Below are positions 50,190 through 61,226 of a DNA stretch of 64,000 nucleotides, in pieces (positions within the stretch are counted from its first letter, which is position 1; every line of letters starts with the position of its first letter). The stretch covers positions 5,332,001 through 5,396,000 of the forward strand of contig NZ_CP109149.1 of the NCBI RefSeq assembly GCF_035920345.1, given 5' to 3'. Below the pieces are notes generated by a model. That model was given only the letters and a program-made list of their open reading frames with translations. It ran no database searches and was not told the origin of the DNA. Made by a program: the position numbers and the translations under genes. Source of the DNA: Nocardia vinacea (GTDB lineage: Bacteria > Actinomycetota > Actinomycetes > Mycobacteriales > Mycobacteriaceae).

Positions 50190-51054
50190 TGGATTCCCTT
50201 TCCTTCGGCACGCCGAGCCCGGACCCGAGGCGGTCGAGAGCCAGTTCCGCCAGCGGCAATTCGACGCCAAGTCTCGCGCCGAGATCCAGGGCCAGGCTCA
50301 GATCCTTTTCGCCGAGATCGCGCACGTGGCTCAATATCGGCAGCCAGAAATCATTCGGTTCGATCGGCGCGGTGCGGTCGCGCAGCATGATCGCGCCGGG
50401 GCCGCCGGTGACCGCATCCGAATGCCGAACGACGTTGCCCAGCAGGGTGATATCCAGGTTGGCCGCCTCGGCGAGCCGCTGCGCCTCGGTGGCGGCGGTG
50501 AATGCGATGAAGTGCAAGAGGTTGCGCGCCAACTTCATTCGGGTGCCCGCGCCGACCGAGCCAGCGTGCACGACCAGATCGGCGAAGCAGCCGAAGGGTC
50601 CACGCACCCGCTCGAATGCCGTATCACTGCCGCCGACCATGACCGCTAGCTTGCCGCGCGTGGCCCCGGCCGCACCACCGCTGATCGGCGCGTCCACCAA
50701 TTCGACGCCGTATTCGGCACATTCGCCCGCCAGCTCTTCGGCGGTTCGGTCGCTGATGGTGGAGTGCACGGCGACAACGGTGCCCGGGGCAGCCGTCCGC
50801 AACACCCCTTCCGGTCCGGTGACCACCGCCCGCACCTGTGCGTCGTCCAGTACGGTCACCGAAATCACGGCCGCTTTCTCGGCGATTTCCGCGGCCGAAA
50901 CGGCCGATACCGCACCGGCTTCGGTGAGCGGCTGCACCGCATCCGGGCGCATATCGCATACGGTGAGCCCACCGGGCCAGGCCAGCAGGCTTTTGGCCAT
51001 CGGTGCGCCCATATTGCCCAAACCGATGAATCCGACCGGCAATTCGCTACTCAT
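50182..51054 (-). CDS. NAD(P)-dependent beta-hydroxyacid dehydrogenase (HIBADH-like)
   Basis: A 290-residue dehydrogenase of the 3-hydroxyisobutyrate family: GFIGLGNMGAPMA near the N-terminus (NAD-binding), DAPISGGAAGATRGKLA at about 118-134 (substrate-binding signature) and the catalytic-lysine helix GAGTRMKLARNLL at about 165-177. Likely oxidises a hydroxyacid intermediate of the catabolic pathway. The ATG at 51054 overlaps the SDR gene stop. Confidence 0.9.
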   Translation of the reverse strand: MSSELPVGFIGLGNMGAPMAKSLLAWPGGLTVCDMRPDAVQPLTEAGAVSAVSAAEIAEKAAVISVTVLDDAQVRAVVTGPEGVLRTAAPGTVVAVHSTISDRTAEELAGECAEYGVELVDAPISGGAAGATRGKLAVMVGGSDTAFERVRGPFGCFADLVVHAGSVGAGTRMKLARNLLHFIAFTAATEAQRLAEAANLDITLLGNVVRHSDAVTGGPGAIMLRDRTAPIEPNDFWLPILSHVRDLGEKDLSLALDLGARLGVELPLAELALDRLGSGLGVPKERESNE

Positions 51055-51803
51055 GACCGGAACACTTGTCCGCCGTCGACATTGAAGATCTGCCCGGTGA
51101 CCCAGCTGGCCTCGTCCGAGAGCAGATACAGGCAGGCGCCGACCAGGTCATCCGGTGTTCCCATTCGCTTGAGCGGCAACCGTTTCACCATATCGTCGAC
51201 GATGACGCTCGGTGTCACGGTTTTGGTGGCTTCGGTATCGATGGGCCCGGGCGCGATGGCATTGATGCGGATCTTGGAACCGCCGAGTTCGAAGGCGAGC
51301 TGCTGGGTCAGGCCATTGATACCGACCTTGGCCAAGCCGTAGAAGCTGGAGTAGGTCCATGCGGCGGTGGAGGATTGGTTGACGATCGAACCGCCGCCCG
51401 CCTTGACCATGTGCTGCCACACCGCGCGGGTCATATTCAGCGCACCGTCCATATTCACGCTCATGAACTTCTTGTAGTAATCCCACGGCACACTGAGCAG
51501 CAGATTGAGTTTCATATCGCCGTAGATGGCGGCATTGTTCACCAGATGGTCGATCGCCCCGAATTCGCGGACGGTCAATTCGGCCAGGGCGGTGGCCGAT
51601 TCCGGTTCGGCCACATCGACCTCGCCGAAGATGGCGCTGCCGCCACCGGCGGTGATCTCGGCCGCGACAGCCTTACCGCGTTCGGCATTCAGGTCGGCGA
51701 CAACGACATTGGCGCCTTCGTTCGCCAGCGCCTTGGCGTATGTCGCGCCGATACCTTGGGCGGCGCCGGTGACGATGGCGGTCTTTCCCGGGAATCGAGT
51801 CAT
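51051..51803 (-). CDS. short-chain dehydrogenase/reductase (minus arm)
   Basis: Classical SDR of 250 residues: TGAAQGIGATYAKAL (TGxxxGxG, about 12-26), LVNNAAIYG (NNA), Ser in IVNQSST, catalytic YGLAK (Tyr-x3-Lys) at about 154, and a C-terminal VTGQIFNVDGG. Probably oxidises an alcohol in the pathway; cofactor preference (NAD) is suggested by Asp at the end of beta-2 (VVADLNAE). Start at the ATG at 51803. An 81-bp gap with a repeat separates it from the ALDH. Confidence 0.92.
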   Translation of the reverse strand: MTRFPGKTAIVTGAAQGIGATYAKALANEGANVVVADLNAERGKAVAAEITAGGGSAIFGEVDVAEPESATALAELTVREFGAIDHLVNNAAIYGDMKLNLLLSVPWDYYKKFMSVNMDGALNMTRAVWQHMVKAGGGSIVNQSSTAAWTYSSFYGLAKVGINGLTQQLAFELGGSKIRINAIAPGPIDTEATKTVTPSVIVDDMVKRLPLKRMGTPDDLVGACLYLLSDEASWVTGQIFNVDGGQVFRS

Positions 51804-51828
51804 GTAATCAGCTCCTCTAATCTATTCA

Positions 51829-51878
51829 GCATCGCGCAGCGATTCGATGGGGGGTGGCGGTCGGGAGACCGGTGGGCG
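51829..51878 (+). repeat. 50-bp repeat, copy 3 (intergenic)
   Basis: Plus-strand copy that matches the reverse complement of 53350-53399 at 44 of 50 positions. It fills most of the 81-bp gap between the SDR and ALDH genes, in the orientation opposite to copies 1 and 2. Confidence 0.8.
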
Positions 51879-51884
51879 TGTGGT

Positions 51885-53408
51885 CTAACCGGCGGTTGCG
51901 ACGAGCTTGGTTTCCAGGTATTCCTCGAATCCGGCGAGGCCCATTTCCCGGCCGATGCCGGATTGTTTGTAGCCGCCGAACGGTGCGTCGGCCGAGTACC
52001 AGATGCCGCCGTTGACGCCGATCGTGCCGGTGCGAACGCCATTGGTGACGTGCCGAATTCGGTCCGGGTCGGTGCCCCATACCGAGCCGGAGAGTCCGTA
52101 CGGGGAGTCGTTGGCGATCCGAATCGCATCGTCGTCACCGTCGTGCGGGATCACCACGAGCACGGGTCCGAAGATCTCCTCGCGGGCGACCGTCGCGGTA
52201 TTCGGCACATCCGCGATCAATGTCGGTTCGATGAAGTATCCGCGCTCGCGGCCCGCCGGTCGGCCGCCGCCGACCACGATCCGGCCGCCCTCGGCACGCG
52301 CGATCTCCAGATATCGCTCGACTCTGGCCCGCTGGCGCTCGGAGATCAGCGGTCCGCAGACGGTGCGCGCATCGGCCGGATCACCAGGAACAATGCCCGA
52401 CAGGGTGGCCGCCGCGGCCTGGATCGCTTCGTCGTATATCGCGCGCGGTACCAGCAGCCGGGTTGTGAGGGCACACCCCTGTCCCGCGTGCACGGCCACC
52501 GAAAACGCCGCCACCGAACAGGCACCCACGATATTCGCGTCGTCGAGCACGATGAATGCCGATTTGCCGCCGAGTTCGAGGAAGGTCTTCTTCAAAGTCG
52601 TTGCCGCGCCGGTCATTACCGATCTACCGGTCTGCGTCGAACCGGTGAAGCTGATCATATCGACGCGCGGATCGGCAGTGAGCTGTGCGCCGAGACCGTG
52701 ATCGGTGGAGGTCACGATATTGACGACGCCCGGCGGAATATCGGTCTGCTCGGCAATGATCGCGCCGACGGCCGCCGCACACCACGGGGTATCCGGTGCG
52801 GGCTTGAGCACCACGGTATTTCCGGCCGCGAGCGCGGGACCCAGTTTGGCGAAATTGATCTGGTGCGGGAAGTTCCACGGCGTAATTGCCCCGACCACGC
52901 CGACCGCCTCGCGGCGCAGCACCCGATGACTCTTGATACCCATGGGTGTCGCGGTGCCGAGATCGGTTTCCCAGCTGTAGGTTTCGGCCAGCGAGGCCGA
53001 GTACGAAAGATCGGCGACCGGGCCTTCCAATTGTGGCCCCCTGGTCAGCATGGTCGGCGCGCCCGCCTCCGCGACGGTGATCTCGCGCAACTCGTCGACA
53101 TTGGCCTGCAATGCGGTGCGCAACTGTTCGAGGCAGCGGGCGCGGAAGACGTGATCACGCGACCAGTCGGTGTCGTCGAATGCGGTGCGCGCGGCCGCGA
53201 TGGCCGCGTCCATATCCGCGCCGTTCGCATTGGCGGCCTGACCGATGACCGCTTCGGTCGCCGGGTTCACCGTCGCGAAGACGCCGTCCCCGCCGGTGAC
53301 CAGTTTGCCGCCGATCAGCAGGCGCGAACCGTCGGCGGGCAAGAGGCTGCGCCCACCCGTCGCCCGACCATCGCCCCCCATCGAATCACTGCGCGATGCT
53401 GCATTCAT
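51885..53408 (-). CDS. NAD(P)-dependent aldehyde dehydrogenase (minus arm)
   Basis: A 507-residue ALDH superfamily enzyme. VVGAITPWNFPHQINFAKLGPALAAG is split across the N-terminal Rossmann part; the catalytic Cys312 is in HAGQGCALTT, the Glu in FLELGGKSAF at about 275, and EEIFGPVLVV near the end. The ATG at 53408 with GGAG upstream is chosen; its first 27 codons come from a 50-bp repeat (SRSDSMGGDG...), so the true conserved protein begins nearer residue 28. First gene of the minus catabolic operon, divergent from the P450 at 53700. Confidence 0.93.
   Translation of the reverse strand: MNAASRSDSMGGDGRATGGRSLLPADGSRLLIGGKLVTGGDGVFATVNPATEAVIGQAANANGADMDAAIAAARTAFDDTDWSRDHVFRARCLEQLRTALQANVDELREITVAEAGAPTMLTRGPQLEGPVADLSYSASLAETYSWETDLGTATPMGIKSHRVLRREAVGVVGAITPWNFPHQINFAKLGPALAAGNTVVLKPAPDTPWCAAAVGAIIAEQTDIPPGVVNIVTSTDHGLGAQLTADPRVDMISFTGSTQTGRSVMTGAATTLKKTFLELGGKSAFIVLDDANIVGACSVAAFSVAVHAGQGCALTTRLLVPRAIYDEAIQAAAATLSGIVPGDPADARTVCGPLISERQRARVERYLEIARAEGGRIVVGGGRPAGRERGYFIEPTLIADVPNTATVAREEIFGPVLVVIPHDGDDDAIRIANDSPYGLSGSVWGTDPDRIRHVTNGVRTGTIGVNGGIWYSADAPFGGYKQSGIGREMGLAGFEEYLETKLVATAG
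53350..53399 (-). repeat. 50-bp repeat, copy 2 (in ALDH 5' end)
   Basis: The reverse complement is closest to the intergenic copy at 51829 (44 of 50) and 80% identical to the CMD copy at 50131. It encodes the N-terminal residues of the aldehyde dehydrogenase. Confidence 0.8.
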
Positions 53409-53421
53409 AAAGGCTCCGATA

Positions 53422-53433
53422 CTGTCTGGACAG
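53422..53433. promoter_or_regulatory. CTGTCTGGACAG palindrome upstream of ALDH
   Basis: CTGTC-TG-GACAG lies 13 nt upstream of the ALDH start. Its minus-strand half GTCCAGACA recurs at 53610-53618 in the opposite orientation, near the divergent P450 promoter. A shared operator for both arms is likely. Confidence 0.5.
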
Positions 53434-53609
53434 GTGTACGGAATATAGTCTCGGTCCACACCCGGGCGCAAGAACTCGTTTCAGAACTGCGCTCCGAAAC
53501 CAGCCCGACCGCACCCAACGAGAACTATCAGCCATCATTCTGGCCCAACCCCGACCCCACCCAGATTGTTCAGGCAAACCTCTGTCGATTCCGGCATGCC
53601 GGTGGTACC

Positions 53610-53635
53610 GTCCAGACACATGTCCAGCTACATGT
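53610..53635. promoter_or_regulatory. GTCCAGACA site and paired ACATGT upstream of P450
   Basis: GTCCAGACA (53610-53618) repeats the half-site found in the ALDH promoter. It overlaps ACATGT (53618-53623), which is repeated at 53630-53635 after 6 nt. A further perfect 12-bp palindrome CCGGCATGCCGG sits just left at 53591-53602. Together these mark a dense regulatory zone in the 291-bp divergent gap. Confidence 0.4.
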
Positions 53636-53668
53636 CTCCCATCGATGACGCGACACCGGTCATCGATG

Positions 53669-53680
53669 AGAACTGGTTCT
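53669..53680. promoter_or_regulatory. KstR-like box before plus-arm P450
   Basis: AGAACTGGTTCT forms an inverted repeat (AGAAC-N2-GTTCT), flanked by G and C, 19 nt before the P450 ATG. It has the AAC-N2-GTT core of KstR operators but lacks the outer T and A of the consensus TNNAACNNGTTNNA. Eight bases of left flank match the second box at 59556. Confidence 0.5.
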
Positions 53681-53699
53681 CGAATTCCGGGTTATCGCG

Positions 53700-56075
<2,376 letters not shown>

Positions 56076-56076
<1 letters not shown>

Positions 56077-56627
56077 TGCCAGACTTCGACCGCGCCGAAC
56101 TCGACGAGATGGTCCGGCGCTGGGTGCTCGAGAACCAGCGCTGCGAGGAAAAGGGCGACTGGAAGCCGCTCGCCGAGATGTACACCGAGGACGCCACCTA
56201 CGGCTGGAACTACGGCCCGACCCAGGAATTCATGGCGGTCGGGCGAGCCGAGATCCGGGAACTCGCGCTCGGTCAGGAGATGCAAGGGCTGGAGGGCTGG
56301 TCCTATCCATACCAACAGTTCGTCATCGATGAGCGCAGCGGCGATGTCATCGGCTTCTGGAAGCAGGTCAGCGACAACAAGCGACCCGACGGCCGCAACT
56401 ACAGTCCGGAGGGTATCGGCGGCAGCTGGTTCCGCTACGGCGGCGACTACCAATGGTCCTGGCAGCGTGACTTTTTCGACTTCGGCAATGTCTCGCAGTT
56501 GTTCGTGGAGATGATCCAGAACAATGCGCTGACCGCGGGTATGCAGAAGCGCATCCAACGGTCGGTCTCCGGAAAGACGCTGCCGGGCTGGTATCGGATC
56601 GGCGAAGCACCGGTTCCACTGTGGTGA
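56076..56627 (+). CDS. SnoaL/NTF2-like protein
   Basis: A 183-residue protein of the SnoaL-like (NTF2) fold: the helix DRAELDEMVRRWVLENQRCEEKGDW and AEMYTEDATYGW near the start resemble ketosteroid-isomerase-like relatives such as Rv0760c, which lies in the corresponding mycobacterial locus. Catalytic acids cannot be assigned with confidence. Probably binds a hydrophobic pathway intermediate. The ATG at 56076 overlaps the ferredoxin stop. Confidence 0.75.
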
Positions 56628-57865
56628 TATCGAGCTTCGACCGGTTGTCGCGGGCCCAGCTGGCGACGCTGGTGCCCGAACTGCTGCTGTGCGGTCATCT
56701 GATCGACCGGTCCGGAATGGCGCACTCCATCGGGGCATTCGGGCGCGAGGGCATGGCGGCGGTTGCCATCGAGGAGTGGCAGCTCGCCAGTCCGGTCTAT
56801 ACCCGCCGCATGCGCCGCGCGCTCGATTTCGAGGGCGATGACGTGCCGACGATCTTCAAGGGTCTGCAACTCGATATCGGTGCGCCGCCGCAGTTCATGG
56901 ACTTCCGTTTCCGCGTCGACGATCGTGACCACGGCGAGTTCTGGCTGGACCACTGTGGCGCGCTGGCGGATGTGGAGCCGCTCGGCGAGGAGTTCGTGGT
57001 GTCCATGTGCCACGACATCGAGGATCCGACCTTCGATGCGACCGCCCTCGCGACAAATCCGCACGCCCAGGTCCGGCCGATCCACCGGCCGCCGCGTCAT
57101 CCGGCGGACCGAAAACCGGTGTGCGCGTGGACCGTCATCATCGACCCGGCACACATCCCACCGTCCGCACCGCCGAATGCCGAGATGGTGGCCAACTCCC
57201 GGGCCGCACTACTGGAACTGTCCCCCATCGATAAGGACGATCCCGGCCAAAGCGATTACGCCGGTCCGCTGCTCAGTGATCTGCGGTTCGCCGACTTCTC
57301 CAAATCTGCGCTGGTGCGCATGGCCGACGAGGTCTGCCTGCAACACCATCTGCTCACCATCGGTTTCATGACCGCCGTGCGCGCTCGGTCCACCGACACC
57401 GCAACGGATATCGGCCGCAAACAATTCACCGGCATCGCCGGACTCACCTCCGAGCGGATTCGCAACGCACTCGGGCTCGGCGACGATCCGGCCGCGCTGG
57501 CCGAGGTATTGCTCCTGCATCCGGCATGGAATCCCGCGCCGTACACCGGCATCGATGTATCCGTTACCGACGATTCGGTGCGACTGCGAGTGCCGTGGCA
57601 CAGCGATGCCGATACCGACCGCACCTGGCCATCGATGATCGATCCCGATCATCTAGCACCACTGGCGGCCATGGTGCGCGGCGTGAATCCACGGTTCGAC
57701 GTGCACTCGACCACCTCCGACGAGCACGGCTGGACCGCCGAAATAGCCCTTGCCGCAGCGCCGTTCAAGGAGGCGACCGAGGTGGCCATCACCCGGATCA
57801 GCACCGGCGCCGCCTTCACCTTCACCGACCGCGGCATTCCGCTGCCGCTCACCGTCATTCGCTGA
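56621..57865 (+). CDS. hypothetical protein, 414 residues
   Basis: I do not recognise the family. It has no membrane segment or signal. The N-terminal half contains LVPELLLCGHLIDRSGMAH and QFMDFRFRVDDRDHGEFWLDHCGAL, and a central HRPPRHPADRKPVCAWTVII; His- and Cys-containing pieces could bind a metal or cofactor. Position within the P450-SDR-ferredoxin-fadD unit implies a step in the same pathway. The GTG at 56621 overlaps the SnoaL-like stop; GTG 56624 is an alternative. Confidence 0.6.
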   Translation: MVISSFDRLSRAQLATLVPELLLCGHLIDRSGMAHSIGAFGREGMAAVAIEEWQLASPVYTRRMRRALDFEGDDVPTIFKGLQLDIGAPPQFMDFRFRVDDRDHGEFWLDHCGALADVEPLGEEFVVSMCHDIEDPTFDATALATNPHAQVRPIHRPPRHPADRKPVCAWTVIIDPAHIPPSAPPNAEMVANSRAALLELSPIDKDDPGQSDYAGPLLSDLRFADFSKSALVRMADEVCLQHHLLTIGFMTAVRARSTDTATDIGRKQFTGIAGLTSERIRNALGLGDDPAALAEVLLLHPAWNPAPYTGIDVSVTDDSVRLRVPWHSDADTDRTWPSMIDPDHLAPLAAMVRGVNPRFDVHSTTSDEHGWTAEIALAAAPFKEATEVAITRISTGAAFTFTDRGIPLPLTVIR

Positions 57866-57877
57866 AAGTGAATTGCC

Positions 57878-59496
57878 ATGTCCCACAATTTCGCCGACCT
57901 CTTCGAGCATGCGGTCGACGTGATGCCGGAGCGCACCGCGCTGATCGAGGGCGATCGCGCACTCACCCTCGCCGAACTCGACGCCCGCGCGAATCGCCTC
58001 GCCGACCATCTCGGCTCGATCCGCGTCGGCCCCGGTACGCACGTGGGTTTCCAGATGCACAACGGCATCGAAACCATGACCACCCTTATTGCCTGCTTCA
58101 AGCTGCGGGCAGTCCCGATCAATATCAACTATCGGTACGGCGTCGAAGAACTGCGCTACCTCTACGACAATGCCGACCTCGAAGTGCTTGTGTGCCATGC
58201 GAAATACGCAGACACGGCACTGGCAGGACTCGCCGACACGCCGTCGATCCGCGTGCTGATCGTCGACGACCGGCCACCCCCTCGAATTTCCACTGACACC
58301 ACCATCACCGCGGCAGACTCGTCCGCCTCATATGAGCAGGCCTTACTCTCGAGCTCCCCAGCCCGCCGCGCCGTCGACCGCAGCCCCGACGACCTGTTCA
58401 TGATGTACACCGGCGGCACCACCGGCCGACCCAAGGGCGTCATGTGGCGGCAAGAGGATATGTGGCGGGTGCTCGGCGGCGGCATCGACTTCTACACGAA
58501 CGAACCGGTTTCCGACGAATATCAACAGTCCCGTGTCGGCGCACAGGGCGAACCGAGCACTTGGTTCATCCTCCCGCCGCTCATCCACGCCGCCGCGATG
58601 ATGCCGTCCTTCACCGCCCTGTGGTCCGGCAATGCCGTGATCTTCGAGCCCAAATTCGATGCGCAGCGGGTGTGGCGGGTGGTCGAACAACATCGCCCGC
58701 AAATCATGGTGATGCCATGGCGCGTCCACTGATCGATGCCTACCGCGCCGCCCCGGTGGACGCATCCTCGCTCGTCGCCATCGGCTCGGGTGCCGCGCTG
58801 CTGTCGCAACCGGTCAAAAACGCACTGCTGGAACTGTTTCCGTCTACGGTCGTCTCCGATTCCATCGGCTCCTCCGAAACCGGTTTCGGCGGCATCGGTT
58901 TCGCGCAGAAGGACGACAATCCCGGCCGCGGTCCGCGCGTACAGAGCGGGCGCGGCGCGATCGTGGTCGATGATGCGGGACGGCAGGTCGAACCCGGTTC
59001 CGAGGGCTGGCTCGCCAAGACCGGTGCGGTGCCGATCGGCTACTACAAGGATCCGGAGAAGACCGAGCGGCTGTTCAAGACGGTCGACGGCACCCGGATC
59101 GTGGTGACCGACGATCGCGCCAGGGTCGAGCCGGACGGCTCGGTGACCCTGATCGGCCGCGGCAATATGGTCGTCAATACCGGCGGCGAGAAGGTCTTCG
59201 TCGAAGAGGTCGAGAGCGTGGTTAAGGCGCACGAGGCCGTCTACGACGCGGTGGTGATCGGGGTGCCGCACGAGCGCTGGGGCCAGCAGGTGGCGGCGGT
59301 CATATCGGTCGCGGGCGCCGGACCGGTGGATTTCGCCGCGCTCGAGCGACATGTGCGCAAGCATCTCGCGGGATACAAGGTGCCGAGGCAGATCTGGCTG
59401 GCCGACGTGGTGACGCGCGCCCCGAGCGGGAAGCCCGATTACCGCTGGGCCCGGGAGTTCGCGGCGGGCCGCGCACCGGATCATCAGGCGGATTGA
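57878..59496 (+). pseudogene. acyl-CoA synthetase (FadD-like) broken by a frameshift
   Basis: The first frame (57878-58732) begins MSHNFADLF, has the AMP-binding signature MMYTGGTTGRPKGVM (about residue 168-182) and stops after HRPQIMVMPWRVH. The family continues there with VITGDAMARPL; that sequence resumes in the -1 frame from about 58715 (GDAMARPLIDA) through the C-terminal lid (GRGNMVVNTGGEKVFVEEVE) to 59496. About ten bases seem lost between two GTGAT repeats. The enzyme would activate a side-chain acid to its CoA ester. As sequenced no full-length protein can be made; a sequencing error is the alternative. Confidence 0.85.
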
Positions 59497-59555
59497 CCAT
59501 GTCTCGGCATGCATTCGACCAGGTCATCCCACTCGAGCCCCTGACATTCACGATG

Positions 59556-59567
59556 AGAACGTGTTCT
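59556..59567. promoter_or_regulatory. KstR-like box before ALDH-CYP125 unit
   Basis: AGAACGTGTTCT with flanking GATG and AATT resembles the KstR operator core of sterol-catabolism genes. It lies 38 nt before the ATG of the aldehyde dehydrogenase at 59606. The outer A of the consensus is present, the outer T is replaced by G. Shares its left flank with the box at 53669. Confidence 0.6.
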
Positions 59568-59605
59568 AATTCGAAGGCATCTGCCGTCAGCACGGAGAAG
59601 GTCCG

Positions 59606-61201
59606 ATGAATACAACCGAAGCCAAGAAGGAATCCGCACCGGCGCTGCCCGCCCGGATCACCGAAGCGTTGATCGGCAGGCTGACCGAAATGGTCGCTGC
59701 CTCCGGTACCGCCGATCCGTATTCGATGGTCGAGGTCTACACCGGCGCCGTGGTCGGCGCACTCCCGCAGTCGACCCCTGAGGATGTCGCCACCGCCTAT
59801 GCGACCGCCCGCGCGGCCCAGAAGGAATGGGCGGCCTGGCCGCTACAGCGCCGGCTCGAGGTCTTCGAACGCGCCCACGACCTGATCCTCGCCGAATACG
59901 AAACCATCGCCGACCTGATCCAGATCGGCTGCGGTAAGACCCGCCGCATGGCCTTCGAGGAATCCTGCGATGTGCCGATGGTCATCAGCCACTACCTGAA
60001 GACCGCACGCCGGGTACTGAAGCCCAAGCGGCGCGGCGGCCCGGTGCCGCTGATCACCACCTCGACCGAGGAGCACCGCCCCAAAGGTGTCGTCGCGGTC
60101 ATCGCGCCGTGGAATTTCCCATTCGCCATCGCGCTGTCGGATTCGATGCCCGCGCTGATGGCGGGCAATGGCGTCGTACTCAAGCCCGATAACAAGACCG
60201 CGCTCTGCGCGCTGTTCGGGGTGGAACTGCTGTATAAGGCGGGTCTGCCGAAGGGGCTGTTCCAGGTCGTCTGCGGTGAAGGTCCCGATGTGGGTCCGAC
60301 CTTGATCGACAATGCCGACTTCGTCATGTTCACCGGCTCGACCGCGACCGGCCGGGTGGTCGGCGAAGGCGCGGGCCGCAATCTGATCGGCTGCAGCCTC
60401 GAACTGGGCGGCAAGAACCCGATGATCGTGCTGGACGACGCGAATCTCGACGAGGTGATTCCCGGCGCGTCATTCGCGGTCTTCGCGAATTCGGGCCAGG
60501 CCTGTATGCACATCGAGCGGATCTATGTGCAGGACCGGCTGTATGACGAGTTCGTGCGCCGATTGGTCACGGCGGCAGACGAATTGAACGCCGAGATCGG
60601 CGCGGCCTACGACTTCACACCGGAATTCGGCTCGCTGGTCTCGGTGCAGCATATGGAGCGGGTCGCGGCGCACGTCGAGGACGCGCGCACGAAGGGCGCG
60701 ACCGTGCTGACCGGCGGCAAGGCGCGACCGGATATCGGCCCGGCGTTCTATGAACCCACCGTGCTGACCGACGTCACCCCCGAGATGACGCACGCGAGCG
60801 CGGAAACCTTCGGTCCGGTGGTGAGCGTCTACCGGTTCACCGACGAGCAGGACGCCATCCGGCTCGCCAACGACACCTCCTATGGCCTGAACGCCAGCGT
60901 GTGGAGCCGAGATCTGGCCCGCGCCAACCGAATCGGCGCCCAGCTCGAGGCCGGGAATATCAATATCAACGACGGCTTCGTGACCACCTACGCCGCCAAG
61001 GCCACCCCGTCCGGCGGTGTCAAACAGTCCGGCGTCGGCACCAGGCACGGCGATCAGGGCCTGCTCAAATACACCGACACCGTGAATATCGGCGTGCAGA
61101 AGCGCCAGGTGATGGCGGCCCGCGCGGGCCTGCCCTACGAGAAGCAGCTGAAAACAACGCTGACGACCCTACGACTCATGCGCCGCCTCAGGTTGCGCTG
61201 A
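59606..61201 (+). CDS. succinic-semialdehyde-type aldehyde dehydrogenase
   Basis: A 531-residue ALDH. Rossmann part with VVAVIAPWNFPFAIALSDSMPALMAGN, catalytic Cys300 in NSGQACMHIE, Glu in LELGGKNPM at about 266, and ETFGPVVSVY. The closest familiar subgroup is the SSADH/GabD2-like mycobacterial ALDH, but in this cluster it may oxidise a terpenoid or sterol-derived aldehyde. It lies 109 bp after the fadD relic with its own KstR-like box, so it starts a new transcription unit. The C-terminus is basic. Confidence 0.9.
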   Translation: MNTTEAKKESAPALPARITEALIGRLTEMVAASGTADPYSMVEVYTGAVVGALPQSTPEDVATAYATARAAQKEWAAWPLQRRLEVFERAHDLILAEYETIADLIQIGCGKTRRMAFEESCDVPMVISHYLKTARRVLKPKRRGGPVPLITTSTEEHRPKGVVAVIAPWNFPFAIALSDSMPALMAGNGVVLKPDNKTALCALFGVELLYKAGLPKGLFQVVCGEGPDVGPTLIDNADFVMFTGSTATGRVVGEGAGRNLIGCSLELGGKNPMIVLDDANLDEVIPGASFAVFANSGQACMHIERIYVQDRLYDEFVRRLVTAADELNAEIGAAYDFTPEFGSLVSVQHMERVAAHVEDARTKGATVLTGGKARPDIGPAFYEPTVLTDVTPEMTHASAETFGPVVSVYRFTDEQDAIRLANDTSYGLNASVWSRDLARANRIGAQLEAGNININDGFVTTYAAKATPSGGVKQSGVGTRHGDQGLLKYTDTVNIGVQKRQVMAARAGLPYEKQLKTTLTTLRLMRRLRLR

Positions 61202-61226
61202 AACACTTTTCACCCAGGAGTTAGCT

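Noticed and set aside
48357-50390. 677-codon plus-strand frame opposite the FAD dehydrogenase and CMD genes
   Set aside because: Spans two real genes on the other strand and shows no domain.
51066-53648. 860-codon plus-strand frame opposite SDR and ALDH
   Set aside because: Longest shadow in the window; the minus strand has complete catalytic motifs of two enzyme families.
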